Source: JAIBJN01 sp963839745
GTDB taxonomy: Bacteria; Actinomycetota; Thermoleophilia; Gaiellales; Gaiellaceae
Direction of reading: 5' to 3'
DNA: 64,000 bases
Assembly: GCA_963839745.1 (NCBI GenBank)
Contig: CAWIWC010000010.1
Coordinates: 434,001-498,000, forward strand
The stretch's first letter is position 1. Each line of letters begins with the position of its first letter. Below are positions 41,092 to 48,340 of the stretch, piece by piece. The notes beneath the pieces were generated by a model. It worked only from the letters and a program-made list of their open reading frames with translations. It was not told the DNA's origin and made no database searches. A program made the position numbers and the translations under genes.

Positions 41092-41326
41092 CGGTCAGGA
41101 GCTCCGCCACCTCGGTGGCGCACTCGCGCGCAGCGTCCCCGGTGGCGCAGCCCAGAATCGACGGCACCTGGCTGACCTATGCCGTCGGAGTCGCGCCGAC
41201 CGCCGACTGCTAAGCGAAAACCGCCATCCGCGAAGCAACCTCGAGGCAATGTCGCCGTGAGGCATCTGCTGACCGAGCTCAGGCCCGGACGGCGCGAAGG
41301 TGCCTCGTTTCCTAGGTCGTGTGGGC

Positions 41327-41361
41327 GACTTCGGACGCGGGTTCGATTCCCGCCGCCTCCA
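41327..41361 (+). repeat. Repeat copy R3 of the tmRNA 3' end
   Basis: Perfect 35-bp match. Preceded by GTGGGC as in R4 and followed by TCGGCTTGGTT as in R1. It is the boundary between modules 2 and 3. The rest of the 41092-41449 interval holds no gene. Confidence 0.95.
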
Positions 41362-41449
41362 TCGGCTTGGTTGACCGAAGCATGCGCCGTGACCCGTCGC
41401 GCCGAAGGTACATTGGACCGCGGAGTCGTGATTGTCAGGAGGAGGCGTG

Positions 41450-41971
41450 ATGAGTGGTTCGGTCGAAAAGGCGATTCTTGCGGGCGGGTGCTTCTGGGGG
41501 ATGCAGGACCTCATCCGAAAGCGGCCGGGCGTCCTGGAGACAAGGGTCGGCTACACGGGCGGCGACGTCCCGAACGCCACCTACCGCAACCACGGCACGC
41601 ACGCGGAGGCGATCGAGATCGTTTTCGATCCCGAGCAGACGTCGTTCCGCGACGTGCTCGAGTTCTTCTTCCAGATCCACGACCCGACGACGGTGAACCG
41701 TCAGGGGAACGACGTCGGGATGAGCTACCGCTCGGCGATCTACTACCTCGACGAGGAGCAGCGCTCCGTCGCGGAGGACACGATTGCCGATGTCGAGGCC
41801 TCTGGCCTCTGGCCGGGGAAGGTGGTCACCGAGGTCGAGCCGGCGGGGCCGTTCTGGGAGGCCGAGCCCGAGCACCAGGACTACCTCGAGAAGTATCCCA
41901 ACGGCTACACGTGCCACTTCCCGCGGCCTGGCTGGGTCCTCCCTCGCCGCGCGCCGGCGGCAGCCGGCTAA
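41450..41971 (+). CDS. msrA: Peptide methionine sulfoxide reductase A
   Basis: Repairs S-methionine sulfoxide in proteins and free methionine. The catalytic cysteine is Cys14 in ILAGGCFWGMQDLI; further marks are GVLETRVGYTGGDVPNATYR, GTHAEAIEIVFDPEQTSFRD, FFQIHDPTTVNRQGNDVG and YRSAIYYLDEEQR, then AEPEHQDYLEKYPNGYTCHF. At 173 residues it is normal length. ATG 41450 is preceded by AGGAGGAGG and fixes the start. It is the first gene right of R3, 88 bp away, so it heads module 3. No resolving C-terminal cysteine beyond YTCHF is seen, typical of short forms. Confidence 0.95.
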   Translation: MSGSVEKAILAGGCFWGMQDLIRKRPGVLETRVGYTGGDVPNATYRNHGTHAEAIEIVFDPEQTSFRDVLEFFFQIHDPTTVNRQGNDVGMSYRSAIYYLDEEQRSVAEDTIADVEASGLWPGKVVTEVEPAGPFWEAEPEHQDYLEKYPNGYTCHFPRPGWVLPRRAPAAAG

Positions 41972-42096
41972 CGGCCCGCTCGCGCCGGCTGTTGTTCGCG
42001 ATCGATCGCCGCCGCGCTTCGATGCAGGTCAGCGTCCAGAGGGTCACGAGCGCGACGTGGCCGCGAGGCCATGTGCAGTCGCCCGAGCGCGGGTCT

Positions 42097-42210
42097 CTAG
42101 CGAAGCGACCGGAGCCCCGCGCGAACCTCTTCGGAGAACAATTGCGGCTGTTCCCAGACCGCGAAGCGCCCGCCTGTGTCGACCCTGTTGTAGTAGATGA
42201 GGTTGGGATA
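42097..42210 (-). pseudogene. C-terminal remnant of an epoxide hydrolase
   Basis: Reading the minus strand gives YPNLIYYNRVDTGGRFAVWE, then QPQLFSEEVRAGLRSLR and TAG (42097-42099). This is the exact tail seen in the two intact epoxide hydrolases downstream (YPNLIYFNEVDKGGHFAAWE and the second copy), in opposite orientation. The catalytic histidine of that block is replaced by Arg (GGRF versus GGHF). Upstream homology stops at 42210, next to the DUF2007-like gene. It is a third, degraded paralog and evidence of rearrangement in module 3. Confidence 0.8.
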
Positions 42211-42224
42211 GGTTGGCGCAGCTG

Positions 42225-42440
42225 ATGAACGTAGTGCGGCTCATGGTTGTAGGAAACTCGATGGAAGCAGAGACGATCTGCGGTCTCTTACGGACGGAAG
42301 GGATCGCCTGCGATCACCGCCAGACGGACATGGGTGCAGGCGCCGGCGACGCTGTGGGCGACAGCGGCCCGCGCGAGATCCTGGTGGCGAGGGACGACCT
42401 CGAGAGCGCGCGGCAGCTTGTCACCACCGACGCCTCGTAG
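42225..42440 (+). CDS. DUF2007-like small signal-transducer-type protein
   Basis: A 71-residue protein with the DUF2007 layout: strand and helix VVRLMVVGNSMEAETICGLL (residues 3-22), a central EGIACDHRQTDMGAG segment, and the C-terminal strand-helix REILVARDDLESARQLV. The family is described as putative signal-transducing proteins of ferredoxin-like fold, with no defined function. ATG 42225 is preferred; a TTG at 42213 would add four residues. It lies directly after the epoxide-hydrolase remnant. Confidence 0.75.
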   Translation: MNVVRLMVVGNSMEAETICGLLRTEGIACDHRQTDMGAGAGDAVGDSGPREILVARDDLESARQLVTTDAS

Positions 42441-42734
42441 GGCGCGCGGTCCGTCTCGGCCTCGGCCGTCGGTGAGCGGTGTCTTGCTTCCCCGGCCGGC
42501 GACGAAGTAGCTCGACAGGTACGCGGCGACCTCCCGCGTGGGCTTCGGCCCAACGAACTTGAGGCGGCCCTTCGTCGTTTCATAGCGTCGGCGACGCCCT
42601 ACCTCCGCCTGGGGCGCGCGGCGGGGAGAGGTACGGAGTCGGTCGGCGGAGTTGCCTGCTGAGCTTCCCAGCTTCAGTAGTTCGACCAAGCGGCGAGTGG
42701 GGCGTGGAAATCTGGTGAACGGTAGTAGCTGCTG
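42441..42734. other. Non-coding stretch, possible minus-strand gene remnant
   Basis: No intact gene is seen. The minus strand around 42480-42600 reads YETTKGRLKFVGPKPTREVA followed by AYLSSYFVAGRGS, which looks like real protein rather than random translation, but there is no credible start or end and I do not recognise the family. It may be another fragment left by rearrangement in this island. Confidence 0.3.
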
Positions 42735-42778
42735 TTGCATTCTCTGTGGAAAGGCGTAGAGTCGTACGGCTCGTACGA
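42735..42778 (+). promoter_or_regulatory. Promoter with overlapping palindromic operator upstream of the epoxide hydrolase pair
   Basis: TTGCAT (42735-42740), 16-bp spacer, TAGAGT (42757-42762), then the palindrome TCGTACGGCTCGTACGA (42762-42778) overlapping the -10 edge and the predicted transcription start. A repressor at that position would block the promoter. TetR-family operators often look like this; no regulator gene is adjacent. The start codon lies about 100 bp downstream. Confidence 0.5.
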
Positions 42779-42866
42779 AGCAGCCGTTCGTCGATTGCCG
42801 CGATGAGTCTTCAGGGGGTCTGATCTCGCGGCCGGTCGCAGCGGCGTCACAACCGATCGGAGCCCA

Positions 42867-44102
42867 ATGACCGTTCAGTCGTCCATCGGCACGACAGAGC
42901 GAACCGCGGACGCAACAACGATCCGTCCGTTCGAGGTCGACGTTCCCGAAGAGGCCCTCGAGGATCTCCGTCGACGCATCGCGGCGACACAGTGGCCCGA
43001 GCAGGAGACCGTCGCAGATCAGTCGCAGGGGGTGCAGCTCACGACCATCAAGAAGCTCGCGCGCTACTGGGAGACTGAGTACGACTGGCGCGCGTGCGAG
43101 GCGAGGCTGAATGCCCTCCCGCAGTTCACGACCGAGATCGACGGACTCGACATCCACTTCATCCACGTTCGTTCGCGGTACGAGGACGCGTTGCCGCTCG
43201 TCGTCAACCACGGCTGGCCCGGCTCGGTCGTCGAGCAGCTGAAGATCATCGAGCCGCTGACCGATCCCGCGGGACATGGGGCGAGCGAAGCGGACGCCTT
43301 CCATCTGGTGATCCCGTCGATGCCGGGCTACGGGTTCTCGGGCAAGCCCGCGAGCACCGGCTGGGGCCCCGAGCGCATGGGCCAGGCCTGGGCCGAGCTG
43401 ATGCACCGCCTCGGCTACGAGCGGTACGTCGCCCAAGGTGGCGACTGGGGTGCGTTCGTCGTCGACCAGATGGGTTTGCAGGCGCCCGCGGGGTTGCTTG
43501 CCATCCACAGCAACATGCCCGCCACCGTCCCGGCAGGCGTCGACGCGGCTCTCCAGGCCGGCGAGCCGCCGCCGGCGGATCTCTCAGCGGAGGAACGACG
43601 TGCCTATGAGCAGTTGGAGAGAACGTTCAAGCAGGTCGAGTACGCCAGGTTCATGGCCGCTCGCCCGCAGACCCTGTACGGCATCGCGGACTCACCGGTC
43701 GGCCTGGCCGCCTGGCTACTCGATCACAACGACGCCGACGGCCAGCCGGCCGCAGCGATCGCCTCGGCTCTGGATAGGACGACGAGCACCACCGGCGAGC
43801 TGACGCGCGACGAGATCCTCGACAACATCACGCTCTACTGGCTGACGAACACCGGGGTCTCCGCGTCCCGCCTCTACTGGGAGTACAAGGGCGGCTTCTT
43901 CAACGCGAAGGGCGTCTCCATCCCCGTGGCCGTGACCGTCTTCCCCGGCGAGCAGTACCAGGCGCCGCGGAGCTGGGCCGAGGAGGCGTACCCCAACCTC
44001 ATCTACTTCAACGAGGTCGACAAGGGCGGTCACTTCGCCGCGTGGGAGCAGCCGCAGCTGTTCTCACAGGAGATCCGAGCGGCTTTCCGGTCACTGCGCT
44101 AA
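42867..44102 (+). CDS. Epoxide hydrolase, EHN-domain alpha/beta hydrolase (copy 1)
   Basis: Hydrolyses epoxides to diols. The N-terminal EHN domain (IRPFEVDVPEEALEDLRRRI, about 22-41) precedes the alpha/beta-hydrolase core: oxyanion motif VNHGWPGSVVEQLK (about 113), IPSMPGYGFSGKP, the nucleophile aspartate in AQGGDWGAFVVDQ (about residue 193), the lid tyrosine region NITLYWLTNTG and the catalytic histidine in VDKGGHFAAWEQP (about 388). At 411 residues it is typical of actinobacterial microsomal-like epoxide hydrolases. ATG 42867 starts it. Copy 2 follows after 13 bp, with strong similarity from end to end, implying tandem duplication. Xenobiotic or endogenous epoxide detoxification is likely. 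Confidence 0.92.
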   Translation: MTVQSSIGTTERTADATTIRPFEVDVPEEALEDLRRRIAATQWPEQETVADQSQGVQLTTIKKLARYWETEYDWRACEARLNALPQFTTEIDGLDIHFIHVRSRYEDALPLVVNHGWPGSVVEQLKIIEPLTDPAGHGASEADAFHLVIPSMPGYGFSGKPASTGWGPERMGQAWAELMHRLGYERYVAQGGDWGAFVVDQMGLQAPAGLLAIHSNMPATVPAGVDAALQAGEPPPADLSAEERRAYEQLERTFKQVEYARFMAARPQTLYGIADSPVGLAAWLLDHNDADGQPAAAIASALDRTTSTTGELTRDEILDNITLYWLTNTGVSASRLYWEYKGGFFNAKGVSIPVAVTVFPGEQYQAPRSWAEEAYPNLIYFNEVDKGGHFAAWEQPQLFSQEIRAAFRSLR

Positions 44103-44115
44103 CAAGGAGGTAGTC

Positions 44116-45309
44116 ATGAGCACCGTCGAAACCGCCACCGATATCCGTCCATTCCAGTTCGCGCCTCCAGAGGAGCAGCTCGACGACTTGCGGCGTCGCA
44201 TCGCGGCGACGCGCTGGCCCACCAAGGAGCTCGTCCCGGATCGGTCGCAGGGCGTCCAGCTCGCGACGATCCGGGCGCTCGCGGACTACTGGGCGAACGA
44301 GTACGACTTCGGGCGCGTGGAGGCGCGGCTGAACGCGCTGCCGCAGTTCACGACCGAGATCGACGGGGTGGACATCCACTTCATCCACGTGAAGTCACGA
44401 CACGAGAACGCGCTGCCGCTGATCATGACGCACGGTTGGCCCGGCTCGGTGATCGAGCTGCTCGAGACCATCGGCCCGCTGACCGATCCGACTGCGTACG
44501 GTGGGCAAGCGGAGGACGCGTTCGACCTCGTGCTGCCGTCGCTGCCCGGCTACGGCTTCTCCGGCGAGCCCGCCGAGCTCGGCTGGAACGCCGGCCGCGT
44601 CGCGCAGGCCTGGGCGGAGCTGATGCACCGCCTTGGCTACACCCGATACGTCGCCCAGGGTGGCGACGTGGGCGCCCTCGTCACCGACACGATGGGGCGG
44701 CAGGCGGCCGAGGGGCTGCTCGGCATCCACGTGAACTTGCTCGTGACGGTGCTGGCCGGCCCCCAGCCGGCGGAATCGGAGGAGGAACGCGCGGCGGCGG
44801 ACCAGGTCGCCACATTCAGGACGGATGGCTTCGGCTACTTCCTGGAGATGGCCACGCGGCCGCAGACGATCGGCTACGCCCTGCTGGACTCACCCGTCGC
44901 CCTGGCCGCCTGGCTGCTCGACCACGACACGGACAGCTACTACAAGATCTCCCACGCCTTCGTCGACGGGGAGCCCGCCGGCAATCTCACCCGCGACCAG
45001 ATCGTCGACAACATCACGCTGTACTGGCTGACGGGCACCGGCGCCTCGGCGGCCCGGTCGTACTGGGAGGACGGACTGGCCCTGGCTCAAGCACTCGCGT
45101 CCGGCCAGGCTCCTCCGGAGGTCTCGCTCCCGGTCGGCTTCACCACCTTCCCCGGCGAGATCTGGCGGACTCCGCGTAGCTGGGTCGAGAACTCGTACCC
45201 CAACGTCAGTTACTTCAACGAGGTCGACAGGGGCGGGCACTTCGCCGCCTGGGAAGAGCCGGAGCTCTTCTCCGACGAGATGCGGGCTGCGTTCAGGTCG
45301 TTGCGTTGA
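44116..45309 (+). CDS. Epoxide hydrolase, EHN-domain alpha/beta hydrolase (copy 2)
   Basis: Paralog of the preceding gene, 397 residues. EHN domain IRPFQFAPPEEQLDDLRRRI, oxyanion region MTHGWPGSVIELLETIGP (about 105), nucleophile aspartate in AQGGDVGALVTDT (about 184), NITLYWLTGTGASAARSYW and catalytic histidine in VDRGGHFAAWEEP (about 375). The residue after the nucleophile is Val rather than Trp (GGDVG versus GGDWG), and the lid region differs, so substrate range probably differs. ATG 44116 has a strong AAGGAGG RBS. It shares the transcript from the promoter at 42735. Confidence 0.92.
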   Translation: MSTVETATDIRPFQFAPPEEQLDDLRRRIAATRWPTKELVPDRSQGVQLATIRALADYWANEYDFGRVEARLNALPQFTTEIDGVDIHFIHVKSRHENALPLIMTHGWPGSVIELLETIGPLTDPTAYGGQAEDAFDLVLPSLPGYGFSGEPAELGWNAGRVAQAWAELMHRLGYTRYVAQGGDVGALVTDTMGRQAAEGLLGIHVNLLVTVLAGPQPAESEEERAAADQVATFRTDGFGYFLEMATRPQTIGYALLDSPVALAAWLLDHDTDSYYKISHAFVDGEPAGNLTRDQIVDNITLYWLTGTGASAARSYWEDGLALAQALASGQAPPEVSLPVGFTTFPGEIWRTPRSWVENSYPNVSYFNEVDRGGHFAAWEEPELFSDEMRAAFRSLR

Positions 45310-45338
45310 TCGCAGCTCGTCATGAGGAGGCTCGCTAG

Positions 45339-46292
45339 ATGACCCTCTTCGCGAAGGTTCACATGCCGCAGCTCGACGGGGCGACCGAGTGGCTCAACTC
45401 CGAGCCACTCGACCCCGTCGGGCTGCGCGGCAGCGTCGTCCTCGTGAACTTCTGGACGCTGACCTGCATCAACTGGCTGCGCCAGGAGCCGTACGTCCGC
45501 GCGTGGTCGCAGGCCTACCGTGACGACGGGCTGCTCGTGATCGGTGCCCATACGCCGGAGTTCTCGTTCGAGCACGAGTCCGATCTCGTGCGGCGGGCGG
45601 TGGAGGAGCGGGAGATCGACTACCCGGTCGCGCTCGACAACGACTACGGGATCTGGAGCGCCTTCGACAACAACTACTGGCCGGCGCTCTACTTCGTCGA
45701 TCGGGACGGGGTCGTCCGCGACGAGCACTTCGGCGAGGGACGCTACGAGCAATCGGAGCGGGTGATCCAGGACCTGCTCGGCGTCGAGCGCGAGCTCGTC
45801 CCCGTCGTAGGGGTCGGCGTGGAGGCCGAGGCCGACTGGGATCACCTGCGGACGCCCGAGACGTATCTCGGCTACGGGCGCGGCGAGCGCTTCGCCTCCC
45901 CGGCCGCGGCCGCGCCGGACGAAGCCCGCGTCTACGAGCTTCCCGAGCGCCTGCCCTCCAACCACTGGGCCCTGGCAGGCGAGTGGACGATCGGGCGTGA
46001 GAATGTCGTGCTCGAGCGGCCGGGCGGGAGCATCGCCTTCCGATTCGAGGCGCGCGACGCGCATCTCGTGCTGTCTCCCGGAGGGGGCGGGCCGATTCCT
46101 TTCCGCCTGCTCGTCGACGGCGAGCCCCCGGGCCTGTCACACGGCGTCGACGTCGGCGAGGACGGAAGCGGAACGCTCGACTACGGTCGTATGTACCAGC
46201 TCGTGCGTGCGCACGACAAGGTTCGCGAACGGACGCTGGAGATCACGTTCCTCGAGCACGGCGCCGAGGCGTACTCATTCACCTTCGGGTAG
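45339..46292 (+). CDS. Thioredoxin-like (DipZ C-terminal type) protein with a single active-site cysteine
   Basis: A 317-residue protein. The N-terminal thioredoxin-fold domain has GSVVLVNFWTLTCINWLRQE (about 31-50): Cys43 is retained, but the second Cys of a CxxC is Trp (TCINW), as in a subgroup of AhpC/TSA-like proteins. VIGAHTPEFSFEHESD and ALYFVDRDGVVRDEHFGEGR complete the fold. A C-terminal beta-sandwich domain (about 200-317, IAFRFEARDAHLVLSPGGGG, then RTLEITFLEHGAEAYSFTFG) matches the extra domain of DipZ-type proteins. No signal peptide or membrane part. ATG 45339 lies 29 bp after the epoxide hydrolase pair, probably the same operon. A redox role fits its msrA neighbour in the island. 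Confidence 0.85.
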   Translation: MTLFAKVHMPQLDGATEWLNSEPLDPVGLRGSVVLVNFWTLTCINWLRQEPYVRAWSQAYRDDGLLVIGAHTPEFSFEHESDLVRRAVEEREIDYPVALDNDYGIWSAFDNNYWPALYFVDRDGVVRDEHFGEGRYEQSERVIQDLLGVERELVPVVGVGVEAEADWDHLRTPETYLGYGRGERFASPAAAAPDEARVYELPERLPSNHWALAGEWTIGRENVVLERPGGSIAFRFEARDAHLVLSPGGGGPIPFRLLVDGEPPGLSHGVDVGEDGSGTLDYGRMYQLVRAHDKVRERTLEITFLEHGAEAYSFTFG

Positions 46293-46353
46293 ACGAACCA
46301 GCGGGAACGGTCATCGCGGGGACCGTGGCGGATTGAGCCACGGTCCTGCGGGC

Positions 46354-46359
46354 TACCAT
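46354..46359 (+). promoter_or_regulatory. -10 element 6 bp before a small membrane protein start
   Basis: TACCAT, identical to the prfB box and at the same 6-bp distance from the start codon (GTG 46366), suggesting another leaderless transcript. Confidence 0.35.
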
Positions 46360-46365
46360 TGATGG

Positions 46366-46581
46366 GTGATCGAGGTGCGTGGCTGGTGGGTCGTCCTAGA
46401 CGCCGTCTGCTGGATCTTCATCGCGATCGTCTTCGGGATGGGTGCATTCGGTGAGTGGCCCCCGTCGCCGTACGACGTGATCCTTCTTGTCGCACTCCTG
46501 CTCGCATGCGTCTGGTCACTGTGGGCCTGGAGCAACGTTCGAGCCGGCAGGCGTCCGCCTGATGCGGGCACTGCTGACTGA
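46366..46581 (+). CDS. Small predicted two-helix membrane protein
   Basis: A 71-residue protein with two hydrophobic helices (VLDAVCWIFIAIVFGMGAFG and YDVILLVALLLACVWSLWAW) separated by a short polar turn, then a basic and Pro-rich tail. No family recognised. GTG 46366 is supported by the TACCAT box just upstream; there is no RBS, consistent with a leaderless message. It is followed by a 73-bp gap and a convergent protease gene. Confidence 0.6.
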   Translation: MIEVRGWWVVLDAVCWIFIAIVFGMGAFGEWPPSPYDVILLVALLLACVWSLWAWSNVRAGRRPPDAGTAD

Positions 46582-46654
46582 AGAGAAGAAACGCCCTGAA
46601 GGGGACTTCGTCGCCCTCCGAGGTGTCCGCTGGAACGGAGCCACTCAACGCCGC

Positions 46655-47800
46655 CTAGGGCGCGCGCTCAGGCGCTGCGCCTCGAACAGGTCGCGACGGC
46701 CGGGCGACCTCGAGAGCCCGCGCGAGATCAGTGATCGACAGGAATCCTGCGAGGCGTCCGTGGTCGACGACTAGGCCGCGGTTCACCGCGCTCTCAGACA
46801 GCTCTGCCAGCGCGTCGATTGCCTCGTCGCCCTCGCCGAGCAACGGCACCTGATCGAAAGGAATCATCGCGTCCCGCACGCGACGCGCGTTCCATTCGTC
46901 GCGCGGAACCGTTGCGACCGAGCGAAACGCGAGAAGCCCGATCGGGTGCCCGTGCTCGAGCACTGGGTACGTCGTGTAACGCCGCGACCACGCGACCTCG
47001 TCCATGAACTGGCCGAGGCTGAGGTCGGCATCGACGGTGATGGGCTGGCGGATCATCAGGTCGCGGACTTTAAGACCGTCGAGCGCCTGCTTGGTCGCCA
47101 CGTAGCGGGCCTCTGCGCTCGCTGCCTGGAGCAAGAACCAGCCGATGAACGCCAGCCACGCGCCACTGAACGCTCCCTCGACGATGAGCATCAGGACACC
47201 GAGCCCGATGAACAGGAACCCGAAGCCGCGGCCGACCCCGGATGCCACGTGTGTCGCCCATTGCAGATCGCCTCGAAAGTGCCAGAGCGCCGACCGCAGG
47301 ACCCGCCCCCCGTCGAGCGGCAGCGCCGGCAGCAGGTTGAACGCGAGCAGGATGAGGTTCGTGAACCCCAGCCAGGCGACGACCCCGTCGATCGCGTTCG
47401 GAAGCCCCGCGAGGGCCGCGACCAGCACGCAGAGGAGGCCGATCACAAGCGAGACGAGCGGCCCTGCGATCGCGATCCGGAACTCGGCGCCGGCAGTCTG
47501 AAAGCCGGTCTTGAACTGCGCCACGCCGCCGAAGAGCCAGAGATTGATCCCCTCGATCTCGACCCCTTCTCGCCTCGCCTGCAGCGCGTGACCGAGCTCG
47601 TGCAGCAGGAGCGAGACAAAGAAGAGAAGCGCGGCCACGACGGCCAGCGCGATGTACTCACCGTCGGAGAAGCCGGGGTTCTGGGACGGGAACACCGCGA
47701 CCGCGAGCGACCAGACGATGAGCGCGAACACGATCAGCCAGCTCCAGTTCACCCCGATCCGGATGCCGGCGATCCGGCCCAACTGAAGAGTCGGGCTCAC
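46655..47800 (-). CDS. Site-2-protease-like M50 metalloprotease with C-terminal CBS-like region
   Basis: Intramembrane zinc protease, 381 residues. The zinc motif HELGHALQARREG is at residues 67-79 inside a membrane helix; the third ligand region is LLPALPLDGGRVLRSALWH (about 160). Six or so membrane helices (for example WSWLIVFALIVWSLAVAVF and GRGFGFLFIGLGVLMLIVEG) surround them. The C-terminal third is a CBS-pair-like regulatory module (KVRDLMIRQPITVDADLSLG, then GLLAFRSVATVPRDEWNARR and RGLVVDHGRLAGFLSITDLA). This is the Rip3-like actinobacterial M50 arrangement. It may cleave an anti-sigma factor or other membrane protein; no substrate is identifiable nearby. Confidence 0.92.
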   Translation of the reverse strand: MSPTLQLGRIAGIRIGVNWSWLIVFALIVWSLAVAVFPSQNPGFSDGEYIALAVVAALLFFVSLLLHELGHALQARREGVEIEGINLWLFGGVAQFKTGFQTAGAEFRIAIAGPLVSLVIGLLCVLVAALAGLPNAIDGVVAWLGFTNLILLAFNLLPALPLDGGRVLRSALWHFRGDLQWATHVASGVGRGFGFLFIGLGVLMLIVEGAFSGAWLAFIGWFLLQAASAEARYVATKQALDGLKVRDLMIRQPITVDADLSLGQFMDEVAWSRRYTTYPVLEHGHPIGLLAFRSVATVPRDEWNARRVRDAMIPFDQVPLLGEGDEAIDALAELSESAVNRGLVVDHGRLAGFLSITDLARALEVARPSRPVRGAAPERAP

Positions 47801-47811
47801 AAGGACGAACT

Positions 47812-48000
47812 CTACGCCTCTTCGAGAAGGCGACCTCGAGCGTGTCCTCCTGCCAACGTTGGCCCGCGCCTTGTGTGCCAGCCGACCCAGAGAGCGATAA
47901 CCGGCTCACTGTCGCGCACTATGGTGAAAGACGCGCCGACCTCGCCGCGTTCGGCGAAGTCTTGCTCGAACCTCTCTCGAACCGCCTCGAAGCCCGCTAC
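47812..48000 (-). pseudogene. N-terminal remnant of a beta-lactamase-family serine hydrolase
   Basis: The minus strand reads VAGFEAVRERFEQDFAERGE then VGASFTIVRDSEPVIALWVG, which matches the start of class C beta-lactamase/EstB-like hydrolases (GFEAVREAFERNF..GEVGAAF style). A frame change near 47850 gives RWQEDTLEVAFSKRR, matching the segment just before the SxxK catalytic motif, after which homology ends. There is no start codon upstream (an in-frame TAG lies just before) and no catalytic domain. A clear decayed fragment at the right end of module 3, next to R4. Confidence 0.6.
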
Positions 48001-48180
48001 CCACCAAACCGGCTACGGGATGCGAAGGCACGGGCGGGAAGGTGTCTGATCGAGACACACCCTGCCGTCGCAAGAACGCCTAAGCGAAAAGTCGGACGCG
48101 CGGGCCGAACGTGTCGCAATCTGGCACTGCGAGGTGCTGCAAGCGAGTTGGTGGCGCCTCGTTTTCCAGGTCTTGTGGGC

Positions 48181-48215
48181 GACTTCGGACGCGGGTTCGA
48201 TTCCCGCCGCCTCCA
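48181..48215 (+). repeat. Repeat copy R4 of the tmRNA 3' end (right attachment site)
   Basis: Perfect 35-bp match to R1-R3, preceded by GTGGGC like R3 but followed by CCTTTGGCTCAACTGAGCCA, unlike the other copies. Two hairpins follow, so this copy probably keeps the ancestral sequence downstream of ssrA. Confidence 0.95.
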
Positions 48216-48218
48216 CCT

Positions 48219-48280
48219 TTGGCTCAACTGAGCCACTTTTGGAGCCGGTCGATTGAAACACTTCAGTCGGCCGGCTCTTT
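48219..48280 (+). terminator. Hairpins after R4, probably the ancestral ssrA terminator
   Basis: A 7-bp hairpin TGGCTCA/TGAGCCA (48219-48234) is followed by CTTTT. A larger one, GAGCCGGTCGATTGAA (48242-48257) with TTCAGTCGGCCGGCTC (48262-48277), has a 16-bp stem with two G-U pairs, an ACAC loop and then TTTCC. No such structure follows the functional ssrA at 38908. Confidence 0.7.
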
Positions 48281-48340
48281 CCACTTCCGCGCGCCGAACC
48301 GTGCTCCAGGGAGAAATGACCCGCGACGGGTGCAGACGCG

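Larger units (their letters stand above)
38909..48215 (+). mobile_element. Genomic island at the ssrA 3' end, three tandem modules, no integrase seen
   Basis: Bounded by perfect 35-bp copies of the tmRNA 3' end. Inner copies split it into module 1 (397 bp between R1 and R2, almost all purine), module 2 (1986 bp, bicupin and truncated ABC permease) and module 3 (6819 bp, msrA to a beta-lactamase-family remnant). Left ends agree: TCGGCTTGGTT follows R1 and R3, TCGGATTAGTT follows R2. Right ends agree for modules 2 and 3: CTAAGCGAAAA about 100 bp before the core, then a CCTCGTTT stretch and GTGGGC directly before R3 and R4. Only R4 is followed by terminator-like hairpins, so R4 marks the ancestral end of ssrA. 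ssrA is a well-known target of tyrosine integrases, yet no integrase gene or fragment is recognised. Confidence 0.8.

Noticed and set aside
40347..48180. Search for an integrase, transposase or relaxase in the island
   Set aside because: Both strands were read through all gaps; no tyrosine or serine recombinase signature or DDE transposase-like sequence was found, so none is annotated.
38874..48215. Four short repeats considered as a CRISPR array or as tRNA genes
   Set aside because: Spacing ranges from 0.4 to 6.8 kb and the repeat is exactly the tmRNA 3' end; copies 2-4 lack the 5' acceptor strand and anticodon-like parts, so they are neither CRISPR repeats nor tRNAs.
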